NCBI GenBank assembly: GCA_934569215.1
Contig: CAKTKF010000007.1
Coordinates: 1 to 14,899, forward strand
Direction: 5' to 3'
Source of the DNA: an uncultured Oscillospiraceae bacterium
GTDB lineage: Bacteria > Bacillota > Clostridia > Oscillospirales > Oscillospiraceae
DNA: 14,899 bases
Part shown: piece after piece, positions 1 to 5,975 of the stretch
Position numbering within the stretch: the stretch's first letter is position 1
Layout: the number at the start of each line of letters is the position of its first letter
Translations under genes and position numbers: made by a program
Notes under the pieces: generated by a model
What the model was told of the DNA's origin: nothing
Database searches by the model: none
Seen by the model: only the letters and a program-made list of their open reading frames with translations

Positions 1-2
1 CC

Positions 3-143
3 CTGATCCTGCGCAGAGCGGGAACCGGACGGCTGTGGGACATTGCCAAGGAAAGCGGCTCCACCGTGGACGCCATCCGCAAGGCGAACGGCCTCCAGGA
101 GGAACCGACGGCAGGGCAGATGCTGCTGATTCCCGTATCCTAA
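3..143 (+). CDS. C-terminal LysM domain of a DUF3794/SipL-like protein (partial)
   Basis: Only the last 46 residues and the stop are present; the gene starts left of the window. The visible part is one LysM module: an ILRR lead-in, LWDIAKESGSTVDAIRKANG as the two-helix core, and a final strand ending MLLIPVS. LysM modules bind N-acetylglucosamine-containing glycans such as peptidoglycan. In Clostridia this exact style of C-terminal LysM (LWDIAK, then IRKANGL, then LLIPV at the very end) is common in DUF3794 proteins, which include SipL, the partner of SpoIVA at the forespore surface. The sporulation genes at 4425-5899 fit that reading. The LysM call is firm; the DUF3794/SipL identity is inferred from the tail alone, and a different LysM-tailed wall protein is possible. 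Confidence 0.7.
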   Translation: MILRRAGTGRLWDIAKESGSTVDAIRKANGLQEEPTAGQMLLIPVS

Positions 144-149
144 GCAGGA

Positions 150-181
150 AAATGCGCCCCGGCAAACGCCGGGGCGCATTT
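150..181 (+). terminator. Rho-independent terminator after the LysM gene
   Basis: A perfect 14-bp inverted repeat, 150-163 against 168-181, has a 4-base loop (aaac). It begins seven bases after the stop codon at 143. The stem core is GC-rich and flanked by A and T runs, as in an intrinsic terminator, though the trailing T run is short. Confidence 0.85.
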
Positions 182-217
182 CATGCGCAAAAAGAGAAAA
201 TATGGAAGAAAATTTAC

Positions 218-246
218 TTGTAGCAGTTGACAAGAAGTGATATAAT
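218..246 (+). promoter_or_regulatory. Candidate promoter of the metal-GTPase operon
   Basis: A perfect TATAAT lies at 241-246 with a weak -35 (TTGTAG, 218-223) 17 bp upstream. A perfect TTGACA at 227-232 is also present but lies only 8 bp from the TATAAT, so it cannot pair with it. Just downstream is a small dyad, AATCT-ttag-AGATT (247-260), at the expected start-site region, which could be an operator. No recognisable Zur or Fur box was seen. Confidence 0.45.
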
Positions 247-281
247 AATCTTTAGAGATTTTTATACAGAAGGTGTTTTTT

Positions 282-1484
282 ATGACAAAAATTGATATTT
301 TCTCTGGTTTCCTCGGCGCGGGCAAGACGACCCTGATCAAAAAGATGATCGCCGAGAGCTACAAGGGGCAGAAGCTGGTGCTGATCGAGAACGAGTTCGG
401 CGAGATCGGCATTGACGGCGGCTTTTTGCAGGATTCCGGCATCAACATCACCGAGATGAACTCCGGCTGCATCTGCTGTTCCTTGGTGGGCGACTTCGGC
501 AAGGCACTGAAAAAGGTCATTGCCGAGTACCATCCCGACCGCATTCTCATCGAGCCCTCCGGCGTGGGCAAGCTGTCCGATGTCATTGCCGCTGTGAGCA
601 AGGTGACCAATGACGAGGTCACGCTGGGCTATACCGTGGCAGTGGCCGACGCAGGCAAGGTCAAGGTGTATATGAAGAACTTCGGCGAGTTCTACAACAA
701 CCAGATCGAGACCGCTTCCACCATCATCCTGTCCCGTACCGATTCCATCCCTCAGAGCAAGCTGGACGCGGCCGTTGCCATGCTGCGGGAGCATAATTCC
801 GTTGCCACCATCGTCACCACCCCCTGGGGCGAGCTGACGGGCGAGCAGCTGATCGAGGCGCTGGAAGGCAAGGCATCCGTCGCGGCGGAGCTGGCAAAGA
901 TGGAGATGGAGCGTCTGGCGGAAGAGGACGAGGAAGAAGACCATCACTGCTGCCATCACCATCACGACGATGATGACGATGACGAGGAGGAACACGAGCA
1001 CCATCACCACCATCATGACGATGACGACGAAGGTGAGCATGCCCATCACTGCTGCCATCATCACCATGATGACGACGATGAGGAGGAACACGAGCATCAT
1101 CACCATCATGACAATGATGACGAAGATGAGCATGACCACCACTGCTGCCACCATCATCACGACGACGATGAGGACGAGCATGAGCATCACCACCACCATC
1201 ATCACCACGCCGACGAGGTGTTCACCTCTTGGGGCGTAGAGACCGCCAAGAAATTCGACAAGGCTTCCGTTGAGGCGGCGCTGCATGAGCTGGATTCCGG
1301 CAAGTACGGCACCATCCTCAGAGCGAAGGGCATTCTGCCCGCCGTGGACGGCACCTGGATTCATTTTGACTATGTTCCCGAGGAATGCAACGTCCGCACC
1401 GGCAGCGCCGACATCACCGGCAAGCTCTGCGTCATCGGCTCCAAGCTGGATGAAGCGGGCGTAGCCGCACTGTTCGGGGTGTAA
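282..1484 (+). CDS. CobW/G3E-family GTPase metallochaperone with a long His/Asp/Cys-rich repeat
   Basis: This is a SIMIBI-class GTPase of the G3E family (COG0523), cytoplasmic proteins that deliver or insert metal ions, commonly zinc or cobalt. It is 400 aa. Visible parts: P-loop GFLGAGKTT (residues 9-17); the COG0523 hallmark GCICC (62-66, Cys63, Cys65, Cys66); Walker-B region ILIEPSGVG; SRTD (151-154) where NKxD usually sits; an extraordinary acidic/His/Cys region at 220-309; and a CobW C-terminal domain after about residue 310. ATG at 282 is chosen over GTG at 273 because AGAAGG (268-273) sits 8 bases upstream and the protein then begins MTKIDIFSGFLGAGK as in the family. The next gene starts 3 bases after the stop, so the two form an operon. 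The family is certain; the metal is unknown. A His-rich insert suits zinc, nickel or cobalt buffering. Confidence 0.93.
   Translation: MTKIDIFSGFLGAGKTTLIKKMIAESYKGQKLVLIENEFGEIGIDGGFLQDSGINITEMNSGCICCSLVGDFGKALKKVIAEYHPDRILIEPSGVGKLSDVIAAVSKVTNDEVTLGYTVAVADAGKVKVYMKNFGEFYNNQIETASTIILSRTDSIPQSKLDAAVAMLREHNSVATIVTTPWGELTGEQLIEALEGKASVAAELAKMEMERLAEEDEEEDHHCCHHHHDDDDDDEEEHEHHHHHHDDDDEGEHAHHCCHHHHDDDDEEEHEHHHHHDNDDEDEHDHHCCHHHHDDDEDEHEHHHHHHHHADEVFTSWGVETAKKFDKASVEAALHELDSGKYGTILRAKGILPAVDGTWIHFDYVPEECNVRTGSADITGKLCVIGSKLDEAGVAALFGV
939..1208 (+). repeat. In-frame His/Asp/Glu/Cys tandem repeat inside the G3E GTPase gene
   Basis: Ninety codons (residues 220-309) use almost only His, Asp, Glu and Cys, with about 42 His and six Cys. 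Three units each contain HHCCHHHH followed by an acidic run and a second His run; the HHCC starts are 34 and 31 residues apart. The DNA repeats imperfectly, with mixed CAT/CAC and GAT/GAC codons. That argues for selection on the protein rather than simple slippage of one trinucleotide. Confidence 0.9.
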
Positions 1485-1487
1485 AGC

Positions 1488-2432
1488 ATGGTGCAGATTC
1501 CCGTATATGCCTTTACCGGGTTCCTGGATTCCGGTAAGACCAAGTTCATTCAGGAGACGCTGGAGGACGAGCGCTTCAACGCCGGCGAGCGGACGCTGCT
1601 GCTGGTGTTTGAGGAAGGGGAGGAGGAGTATGATTTCTCCACCTACCCCCACAAGAACGTGTACCTGGAAACCCTGGATCAGCAGACCGTCACCACCAAG
1701 GATCTCCAGGCACTGGCGAAAAAGTACAAGGCCCAGCGTGTGGTTGCCGAGCTGAACGGTATGCAGCAGGTGGGCGACCTGTATATGCGCTTCCCGGAGA
1801 ACTGGGCGGTTGCCCAGGAGGTCATGTTCGCCGACGCCACCACCATCATGGCCTATAACGCCAATATGCGCAATCTGGTAATGGACAAACTGGTGGGCGC
1901 CCAAATGGTGGTATTCAACCGGCTGGAAAAAGGCGCGGACGTCATGCCCCTGCACAAGCTCGCCCGTGCGGCCAACCGCCGCATCGACATTCTGTACGAT
2001 TACACCGACGGCTCCACCTCCTATGATGAGATCGAAGACCCGCTGCCCTTTGACATCAACGCCCCTGTCATTCAGGTGAAGGACGAGGACTATGCCCTGT
2101 TTTACCGGGACGTGTCCGAGGAGCCGAAGAAGTACGACGGCAAGACCGTCAGCTTCAAGGGTCAGGTGGCCATGCTCCGCCGGGACAAGAACGGTATGTT
2201 TGCCCCTGGCCGGTTCGTGATGACCTGCTGTGTGGAGGATATCCAGTTCTGCGGCATTCCCTGCCGGTACGATCAGGCGGGAACGCTGGAGCCCCGTTCG
2301 TGGGTCATGGTCACGGCGAAGATCACCGCGGAGAAGCATCCCCTGTACAAAGGGGAGCTTGGCCCCGTTCTGACGGCGCTGGAGGTCACGAAGAACGCCC
2401 AGCCCGCCGACCCGGATGTTGCGACATTCTGA
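1488..2432 (+). CDS. G3E-like P-loop protein fused to a DUF1980/TIGR03943-like C-terminal domain
   Basis: The protein is 314 aa and begins three bases after the upstream GTPase stop; GGGGTG at the end of that gene serves as ribosome site. The N-terminal part has a P-loop GFLDSGKTKF (residues 11-20) like CobW/G3E proteins but no CxCC metal motif, and the Walker-B/NKxD segments are hard to see (VVAELNG, VVFNRLE). The C-terminal part, from about residue 195, carries FxxDVSEEPKKYDGKTVSFKG, then GRFVMTCCVEDIQFCGIPC, then WVMVTAKI. This pattern strongly recalls the C-terminal region of DUF1980 proteins such as Bacillus YcgQ, which pair with a YcgR-type permease. Its four Cys may bind metal. No transmembrane segment is visible. 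A role in metal handling with its operon partner is inferred. Confidence 0.75.
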   Translation: MVQIPVYAFTGFLDSGKTKFIQETLEDERFNAGERTLLLVFEEGEEEYDFSTYPHKNVYLETLDQQTVTTKDLQALAKKYKAQRVVAELNGMQQVGDLYMRFPENWAVAQEVMFADATTIMAYNANMRNLVMDKLVGAQMVVFNRLEKGADVMPLHKLARAANRRIDILYDYTDGSTSYDEIEDPLPFDINAPVIQVKDEDYALFYRDVSEEPKKYDGKTVSFKGQVAMLRRDKNGMFAPGRFVMTCCVEDIQFCGIPCRYDQAGTLEPRSWVMVTAKITAEKHPLYKGELGPVLTALEVTKNAQPADPDVATF

Positions 2433-2474
2433 TAGAAAAGTCCCCTCTTTTAATGGGTGGTCGTAAAACAGTTG

Positions 2475-2508
2475 ATGGAGCGTATCGGCACGGATACGCT
2501 CCATTTTT
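2475..2508 (+). terminator. Rho-independent terminator of the metal-GTPase operon
   Basis: A perfect 11-bp stem, TGGAGCGTATC (2476-2486) against GATACGCTCCA (2493-2503), has a 6-base loop and is followed by five T. It lies about 43 bases past the stop of the second gene. Confidence 0.9.
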
Positions 2509-2538
2509 CAATCCGGCATGCTCTGTAACAAGGTACAG

Positions 2539-2659
2539 CCCCTTGGCTCTCCCTCTGGGAGGGCTATCACCGCAGGTGACTGAGAGGGCCTTGCACCCTG
2601 TTTTCCCCTCTCCGTCCTCGCTGCGCTCGTCCACCTCTCCCATAGGGAGAGGCAAGGGG
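2539..2659. repeat. MITE-like intergenic inverted-repeat element
   Basis: A non-coding stretch is bounded by inverted ends. The left end (from 2539) is CCCCTTGGCTCTCCCTCTGG, and the right end read in reverse (from 2659) is CCCCTTGCCTCTCCCTATGG. They match at 18 of 20 positions and extend a few bases further. Between them lie a short dyad (CACCGCAGGTGA-like, about 2569-2580) and a GC-rich core. Elements of this type, with TGACTGAGAGGG and CCTCTCC-rich ends, are scattered between genes in many gut Clostridia (from memory, not searched). No transposase is encoded, so mobility would need one supplied elsewhere. Confidence 0.65.
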
Positions 2660-2709
2660 TGCAGCTCATTATCTCGCTGTGCCTGTTAACTGTCTGATGC
2701 GCTCTGCCT

Positions 2710-2733
2710 GTTCAGAGGGGAGTTTTTCTGAAC
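2710..2733. repeat. 7-bp inverted repeat upstream of rarA
   Basis: GTTCAGA (2710-2716) and TCTGAAC (2727-2733) form a perfect inverted repeat with a 10-base centre. It sits about 45 bases upstream of the rarA -10. It is not a recognisable LexA box (CGAAC-N4-GTTCG type), so function is unknown. Apart from this, the MITE-like element and the terminator, the 2433-2817 gap holds nothing I can recognise. Confidence 0.4.
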
Positions 2734-2776
2734 AAAATTTCGCAAAAAAGATGATGCAATTTTGCCGGGAATATGA

Positions 2777-2782
2777 TATAGT
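2777..2782 (+). promoter_or_regulatory. Probable -10 element of rarA
   Basis: TATAGT at 2777-2782 lies about 36 bases before the rarA start, in an AT-richer patch. No good -35 is seen 16-18 bp upstream (ATGCAA or TGCAAT only), so the promoter may be weak or depend on an activator. Confidence 0.4.
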
Positions 2783-2817
2783 GTAAGAAAGCAACTAACG
2801 CAGGAAAGGGCATCCAT

Positions 2818-4080
2818 ATGTATCAACCACTCGCCGATCTTTTGCGGCCGCAGACACTGGATGAGGTCTACGGTCAGGAGCATATTCTGGGCAAGGGCGC
2901 GGTGCTGCGCCGCCTGATCGATTCGGGAAACATTCCCAACATGGTGTTCTACGGCCCCAGCGGCACGGGAAAGACCACCGTCGCCAATATCATCGCCAAG
3001 CAGACAAACCGCACCCTTTATAAGCTCAACGCCACCACCGCTTCCACGGCGGATATCAAGGAGATCGTGGCGCAGCTGGATACCTTTATGGCGCCCAACG
3101 GGGTGCTGTTGTATCTGGACGAGATTCAGTCCTTTAACAAAAAGCAGCAGCAGTCTCTGCTGGAACACATTGAAAACGGCAAGATCACCCTGATCGCTTC
3201 CACCACGGAAAATCCCTATTTCTATGTGTTCAACGCGATCTTAAGCCGCTCCACCGTCTTTGAATTCAAGCAGATTTCCGCGTCCGCCGCCTTGCAGGCG
3301 GTACGCCGGGCGGTTTCCTTCATGGAACAGCGTACCGCGCTGACCGCCGTTCCGGAAGACGGGGCGCTGGAATACATTGCGTCCTCCTGCGGCGGCGACC
3401 TGCGCAAGGCCATGAACGCGGTGGAGGTGCTGTTTTCCGCGGGGATTCCTCAGGACGGGAAACTCCCCTTGACGCTGGCGGATGCCAAAGAGGTCACCCA
3501 GAAAAGCGCCCTCCGCGCCGACCGGGACGGGGACAACTATTACGACCTGCTGTCCGCCCTCCACAAGTCCATCCGCGGCTCCGACCCGGACGCCGCCTGC
3601 CACTATCTGGCAAGGCTTCTGGAAGCCGGGCAGATGCCCTCGGCATGCCGCCGCCTGATGTGCGTCGCGGCGGAGGACGTGGGGCTGGCCTATCCTCAGA
3701 TCCTGCCCATCGTCAACGCCTGCGTGGACATGGCGCTGAAGCTGGGAATGCCGGAGGCGCGGCTCCCCCTGGCGGATGCCGCCGTGCTGATGGCCACCAG
3801 TCCAAAGTCCAATTCTGCCTATCTTGCCATTGATGCGGCGCTGGACGACGTGCGCAAGGGAAAGTCTGGGGATTTCCCCCGGCATTTGCAGAACGTCCAC
3901 GCGGATTCCTACACCATGGAGCGGGAGCAGGGGTATCTCTACCCCCACAACTACCCCAACCATTGGGTGAAGCAGCAGTATCTGCCGGACGAGCTGGCGG
4001 GCACGCGCTATTACGAATACGGCCCCAACAAGCTGGAACAGGCGGCAAAACAATACTGGGACAGCATCAAAAAGGAGTAA
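2818..4080 (+). CDS. rarA: Replication-associated recombination protein A (RarA/MgsA AAA+ ATPase)
   Basis: RarA is a clamp-loader-like AAA+ ATPase of the RarA/Mgs1/WRNIP1 family that acts at stalled replication forks and gaps. It is 420 aa, close to the usual size. Visible parts: the N-terminal LADLLRPQTLDEVYGQEHIL signature; Walker A GPSGTGKT (46-53); Walker B LLYLDE (97-102); sensor 1 STTENPYF (about 128-135); the arginine-finger region ILSRSTVFEF; then the C-terminal tetramerisation domain with AAEDVGLAYPQ and the end motif QGYLYPHNYPNHWV. The ATG at 2818 is preceded by AGGAAAGG at proper spacing. A DUF951 gene follows three bases after the stop, and the pair shares the terminator at 4262-4292. 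All key ATPase residues are present, so it should be functional. Confidence 0.96.
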   Translation: MYQPLADLLRPQTLDEVYGQEHILGKGAVLRRLIDSGNIPNMVFYGPSGTGKTTVANIIAKQTNRTLYKLNATTASTADIKEIVAQLDTFMAPNGVLLYLDEIQSFNKKQQQSLLEHIENGKITLIASTTENPYFYVFNAILSRSTVFEFKQISASAALQAVRRAVSFMEQRTALTAVPEDGALEYIASSCGGDLRKAMNAVEVLFSAGIPQDGKLPLTLADAKEVTQKSALRADRDGDNYYDLLSALHKSIRGSDPDAACHYLARLLEAGQMPSACRRLMCVAAEDVGLAYPQILPIVNACVDMALKLGMPEARLPLADAAVLMATSPKSNSAYLAIDAALDDVRKGKSGDFPRHLQNVHADSYTMEREQGYLYPHNYPNHWVKQQYLPDELAGTRYYEYGPNKLEQAAKQYWDSIKKE

Positions 4081-4083
4081 GAC

Positions 4084-4278
4084 ATGGACATTCGCGTCAA
4101 CGACATTCTCGTCATGAAAAAGCCCCACCCCTGCGGGGAAAAGCGCTGGCTGGTTCTGCGCACCGGCGCGGACTTCCGCCTGCGGTGCCTGGGCTGCGGC
4201 CACGAGCTGATGACACCCCGGTTCAAGGCAGAAAAAAATATCCGCTCCGTGGAGCGGAAGGAAACCTCCGACAGCTAA
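4084..4278 (+). CDS. DUF951 small zinc-ribbon-like protein
   Basis: This 64-aa protein has the DUF951 pattern: V-NDIL-MKKPHPCG, then W-VLRTGADFRLRCLGCGHE, then a PR-KxEK-I tail. Cys in PCG and the CLGC pair suggest a small metal site. DUF951 proteins (such as Bacillus YyzM) are widespread in Firmicutes and of unknown function. Some lie near chromosome-segregation or YchF genes. Here it is three bases downstream of rarA, whose last codons contain its AGGAG ribosome site, so it is co-transcribed and probably translationally coupled. The final 11 residues are encoded by the two hairpins at 4241-4292, so the terminator begins inside the gene. Confidence 0.88.
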   Translation: MDIRVNDILVMKKPHPCGEKRWLVLRTGADFRLRCLGCGHELMTPRFKAEKNIRSVERKETSDS

Positions 4279-4292
4279 TGTCGGAGGTTTTT
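4262..4292 (+). terminator. Rho-independent terminator of rarA-DUF951
   Basis: A 12-bp perfect stem, AAACCTCCGACA (4262-4273) against TGTCGGAGGTTT (4279-4290), has a 5-base loop and a T run. The stop codon lies in the loop. A second perfect hairpin, TCCGCTCC-gt-GGAGCGGA (4241-4258), lies directly upstream inside the gene. Confidence 0.88.
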
Positions 4293-4362
4293 CGTTCCCC
4301 GCCGCCGATGCCGCCGAAAGTACGGCGGGGTGGGGGAAACTTGCGGCGGACGGGGGACATGG

Positions 4363-4397
4363 TTGCGACCGACTTTTCCCGGGAGAGGGGGTATACT
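4363..4397 (+). promoter_or_regulatory. Candidate spoIIGA-sigE promoter with an unusually long spacer
   Basis: TTGCGA (4363-4368) and TATACT (4392-4397) are separated by 23 bp, and TATACT is about 28 bases before the start codon. In Bacillus the spoIIG promoter likewise has an abnormally long spacer (22 bp) and needs phosphorylated Spo0A (established). Reverse-strand GGTCGCA overlapping the -35 matches the 0A box TGTCGAA at 5 of 7 positions. A conventional alternative -35 (CCGACT, 17 bp away) is poor. Confidence 0.45.
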
Positions 4398-4424
4398 TTT
4401 GCCATACCGGCTGGAGGTGATGCG

Positions 4425-5198
4425 TTGAAAATCTATCTGGACCTGGTGGTAATTCTGAATTTTCTGGTGGATTTTTTGCTGCTTTTGGGGACAAACCGTT
4501 TGTCGGGCTTTCCGGCGTCGCCCCTCCGGGCGGCGGCTGCGGCGGCGCTGGGGGCGCTCTACAGCGGGGTGTGCATGATGCCCCGGCTGCGGTTCCTGGG
4601 AGGGCTGCTGTGGCGGATCGTCAGCCTGGCCGGGATGGCGGCCATCGCCTTCGGCTGGGACAAAAGCGCCTGGAAGCGAAGCGGCGTGTTCGTGCTTCTC
4701 AGCATGGCGCTGGGGGGCGCGTCATTGAGCATCGGCCGGGGGAATTTTCTGACGCTGCTGCTCACCGCCGGCGGGGTGTGGGCGCTGTGCATCGTGGCCT
4801 TCGGCGGACGGGTGGGGGGCAGGGAGTATGTCCCGGTGGAGCTGACCTACGGCGGAAAAGCTGTGAGCATCGTCGCTCTGCGGGATTCCGGGAACACCCT
4901 GCGCGACCCCATTTCCGGGGAGCAGGTGCTGGTGGTTTCCGGGGAGGTGGCGGAAAAGCTGACAGGCTTGACGCAGGATCAGCTCCGCGCACCCCTGAAA
5001 ACGCTGATGTGCCGTCCGGTTCCGGGGCTTCGCCTGATTCCCTACCGGGCGGTGGGGCAGGCGGGGGACATGCTGCTGGCCATGCGGTTTGACAGGGTGA
5101 AAATCGGCAACCGGATGCAGAGCGCCGTGGTGGCCTTTGCGGCGGAAGGACTTGGCAGGGGAGACGTATATCAGGCACTGACAGGAGGGGTCATATGA
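4425..5198 (+). CDS. spoIIGA: Sporulation sigma-E factor-processing peptidase SpoIIGA
   Basis: SpoIIGA is a membrane aspartic protease that cleaves the pro-sequence from pro-sigma-E in the mother cell after septation, triggered by the forespore signal SpoIIR. Here it has 257 aa, somewhat shorter than Bacillus (about 309). Five hydrophobic segments fill residues 1-125 ([20 protein letters not shown] is the first). The soluble protease domain carries [14 protein letters not shown] with catalytic Asp154 in the D-S-G motif, and later [11 protein letters not shown]. The start is TTG at 4425, seven bases after GGAGG (4413-4417). The frame is open further upstream, but those codons cross the preceding terminator and resemble nothing. 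The stop overlaps the sigE start by four bases (ATGA), which indicates translational coupling of protease and substrate. Confidence 0.95.
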   Translation: MKIYLDLVVILNFLVDFLLLLGTNRLSGFPASPLRAAAAAALGALYSGVCMMPRLRFLGGLLWRIVSLAGMAAIAFGWDKSAWKRSGVFVLLSMALGGASLSIGRGNFLTLLLTAGGVWALCIVAFGGRVGGREYVPVELTYGGKAVSIVALRDSGNTLRDPISGEQVLVVSGEVAEKLTGLTQDQLRAPLKTLMCRPVPGLRLIPYRAVGQAGDMLLAMRFDRVKIGNRMQSAVVAFAAEGLGRGDVYQALTGGVI

Positions 5199-5899
5199 AG
5201 CTGTTGGACATTTTACGGAAATTGGGACTCATCCGGGAGAACGGCATCTTTTACATCGGGGGCAGCGACGTGCTTCCCCCGCCGCTGAAGGGGGCGGAGG
5301 AGCTTCAGACCCTTCAGGCGCTGGAACAGGGGGACGAGGACGCGCGGCAGCGGCTGGTGGAGCACAATCTCCGATTGGTCGTGTACATCGCCCGGCGGTT
5401 CGAGAACACCGGCGTCAATCTGGAGGATCTGATTTCCATCGGCACCATCGGCCTCATTAAGGCCATCAGCACCTACAGGCTGGACAAGAAGATCAAGCTG
5501 GCGACCTACGCCTCCCGGTGCATCGAAAACGAGATCCTCATGTACATCCGCAAAACCGCCAACCAGAAGACGGAGGTGTCCCTGGACGAACCCATCAACA
5601 TGGACTGCGACGGCAACGAGCTGCTGCTTTCCGACATCCTGGGCACCGACGAAGACATGATCATGCGGCCGCTGGAGGAGGACGTGGACATCTGCGTGCT
5701 GCGGCAGGCGCTGCGCGACCTGCCCGACCGGGAGCGGGAGATTGTGCTGATGCGCTTCGGTCTGGAGGGGCGGCGGGAGCTGACCCAGAAGGAGGTGGCG
5801 CAGAAAATGGGTATTTCCCAGTCCTACATTTCCCGGCTGGAAAAGCGGATCATGCTTCGGCTGAAAAAAGAATTCCTCCGTCAGACAAGCTGCGCTTGA
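5195..5899 (+). CDS. sigE: RNA polymerase sporulation sigma factor SigE (pro-sigma-E)
   Basis: SigE is the early mother-cell sigma factor. The 234-aa product starts with an amphipathic pro-sequence of about 20 residues ([20 protein letters not shown]) directly before [12 protein letters not shown], the region cleaved by SpoIIGA in Bacillus. Region 2 follows ([20 protein letters not shown], then [14 protein letters not shown] and [20 protein letters not shown], about 57-120). Region 4 ends the protein ([15 protein letters not shown], then [13 protein letters not shown], about 176-229). AGGAGGGG stands just before the ATG. It is very close to the family throughout and appears intact. The following gene is rex, not sigG, which follows sigE in Bacillus and many Clostridia. 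The rex -35 element overlaps the sigE stop codon. Confidence 0.97.
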   Translation: MKLLDILRKLGLIRENGIFYIGGSDVLPPPLKGAEELQTLQALEQGDEDARQRLVEHNLRLVVYIARRFENTGVNLEDLISIGTIGLIKAISTYRLDKKIKLATYASRCIENEILMYIRKTANQKTEVSLDEPINMDCDGNELLLSDILGTDEDMIMRPLEEDVDICVLRQALRDLPDREREIVLMRFGLEGRRELTQKEVAQKMGISQSYISRLEKRIMLRLKKEFLRQTSCA

Positions 5900-5924
5900 T
5901 TTTTTGGAATCGGTATGGTATAAT
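5896..5924 (+). promoter_or_regulatory. rex promoter (extended -10)
   Basis: TTGATT (5896-5901) and a perfect TATAAT (5919-5924) lie 17 bp apart, with TGg directly before the -10. The -35 overlaps the sigE stop codon. The first dyad of the leader (5923-5943) overlaps the end of the -10, a position suited to repression. Confidence 0.75.
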
Positions 5925-5969
5925 CGATAAAGAAATTATCGATATGATTTCGTATCGATTACAATCGAG
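5923..5969. promoter_or_regulatory. Nested ATCGAT palindromes in the rex leader (candidate operator)
   Basis: ATCGA occurs at 5923, 5938, 5954 and 5964. These make three overlapping dyads: ATCGATAA (5923-5930) with TTATCGAT (5936-5943); ATCGATA (5938-5944) with TATCGAT (5953-5959); and CGATT-ac-AATCG (5956-5967). They lie between the -10 and the rex start. Rex usually binds TTGTGAA/TTGTTAA-type dyads, which this is not, so either the site is divergent or another factor binds here. Confidence 0.5.
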
Positions 5970-5975
5970 GTTATT

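Noticed and set aside
227..246. TTGACA plus TATAAT as a standard promoter
   Set aside because: The spacing is 8 bp, far below the 16-18 bp needed; TTGTAG at 218 fits the -10 better.
939..1208. CRISPR-like or non-coding satellite repeat
   Set aside because: The repeats are in frame within a GTPase gene, imperfect, and have no spacer structure.
252..2504. 750-codon open frame on the minus strand across both metal-operon genes
   Set aside because: It mirrors two well-supported plus-strand genes, its product is low-complexity (long Val/Met runs opposite the His/Asp repeat), and it crosses a terminator. It is open only because of codon bias.
3963..4424. N-terminal extension of spoIIGA
   Set aside because: The frame is open upstream, but it lies over rarA, DUF951 and the terminator. 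TTG at 4425 has a strong ribosome site and gives the family's membrane start.
3241..4494. 417-codon minus-strand open frame
   Set aside because: It is antisense to rarA and DUF951, and crosses the terminator at 4262-4292; the composition is that of a shadow frame.
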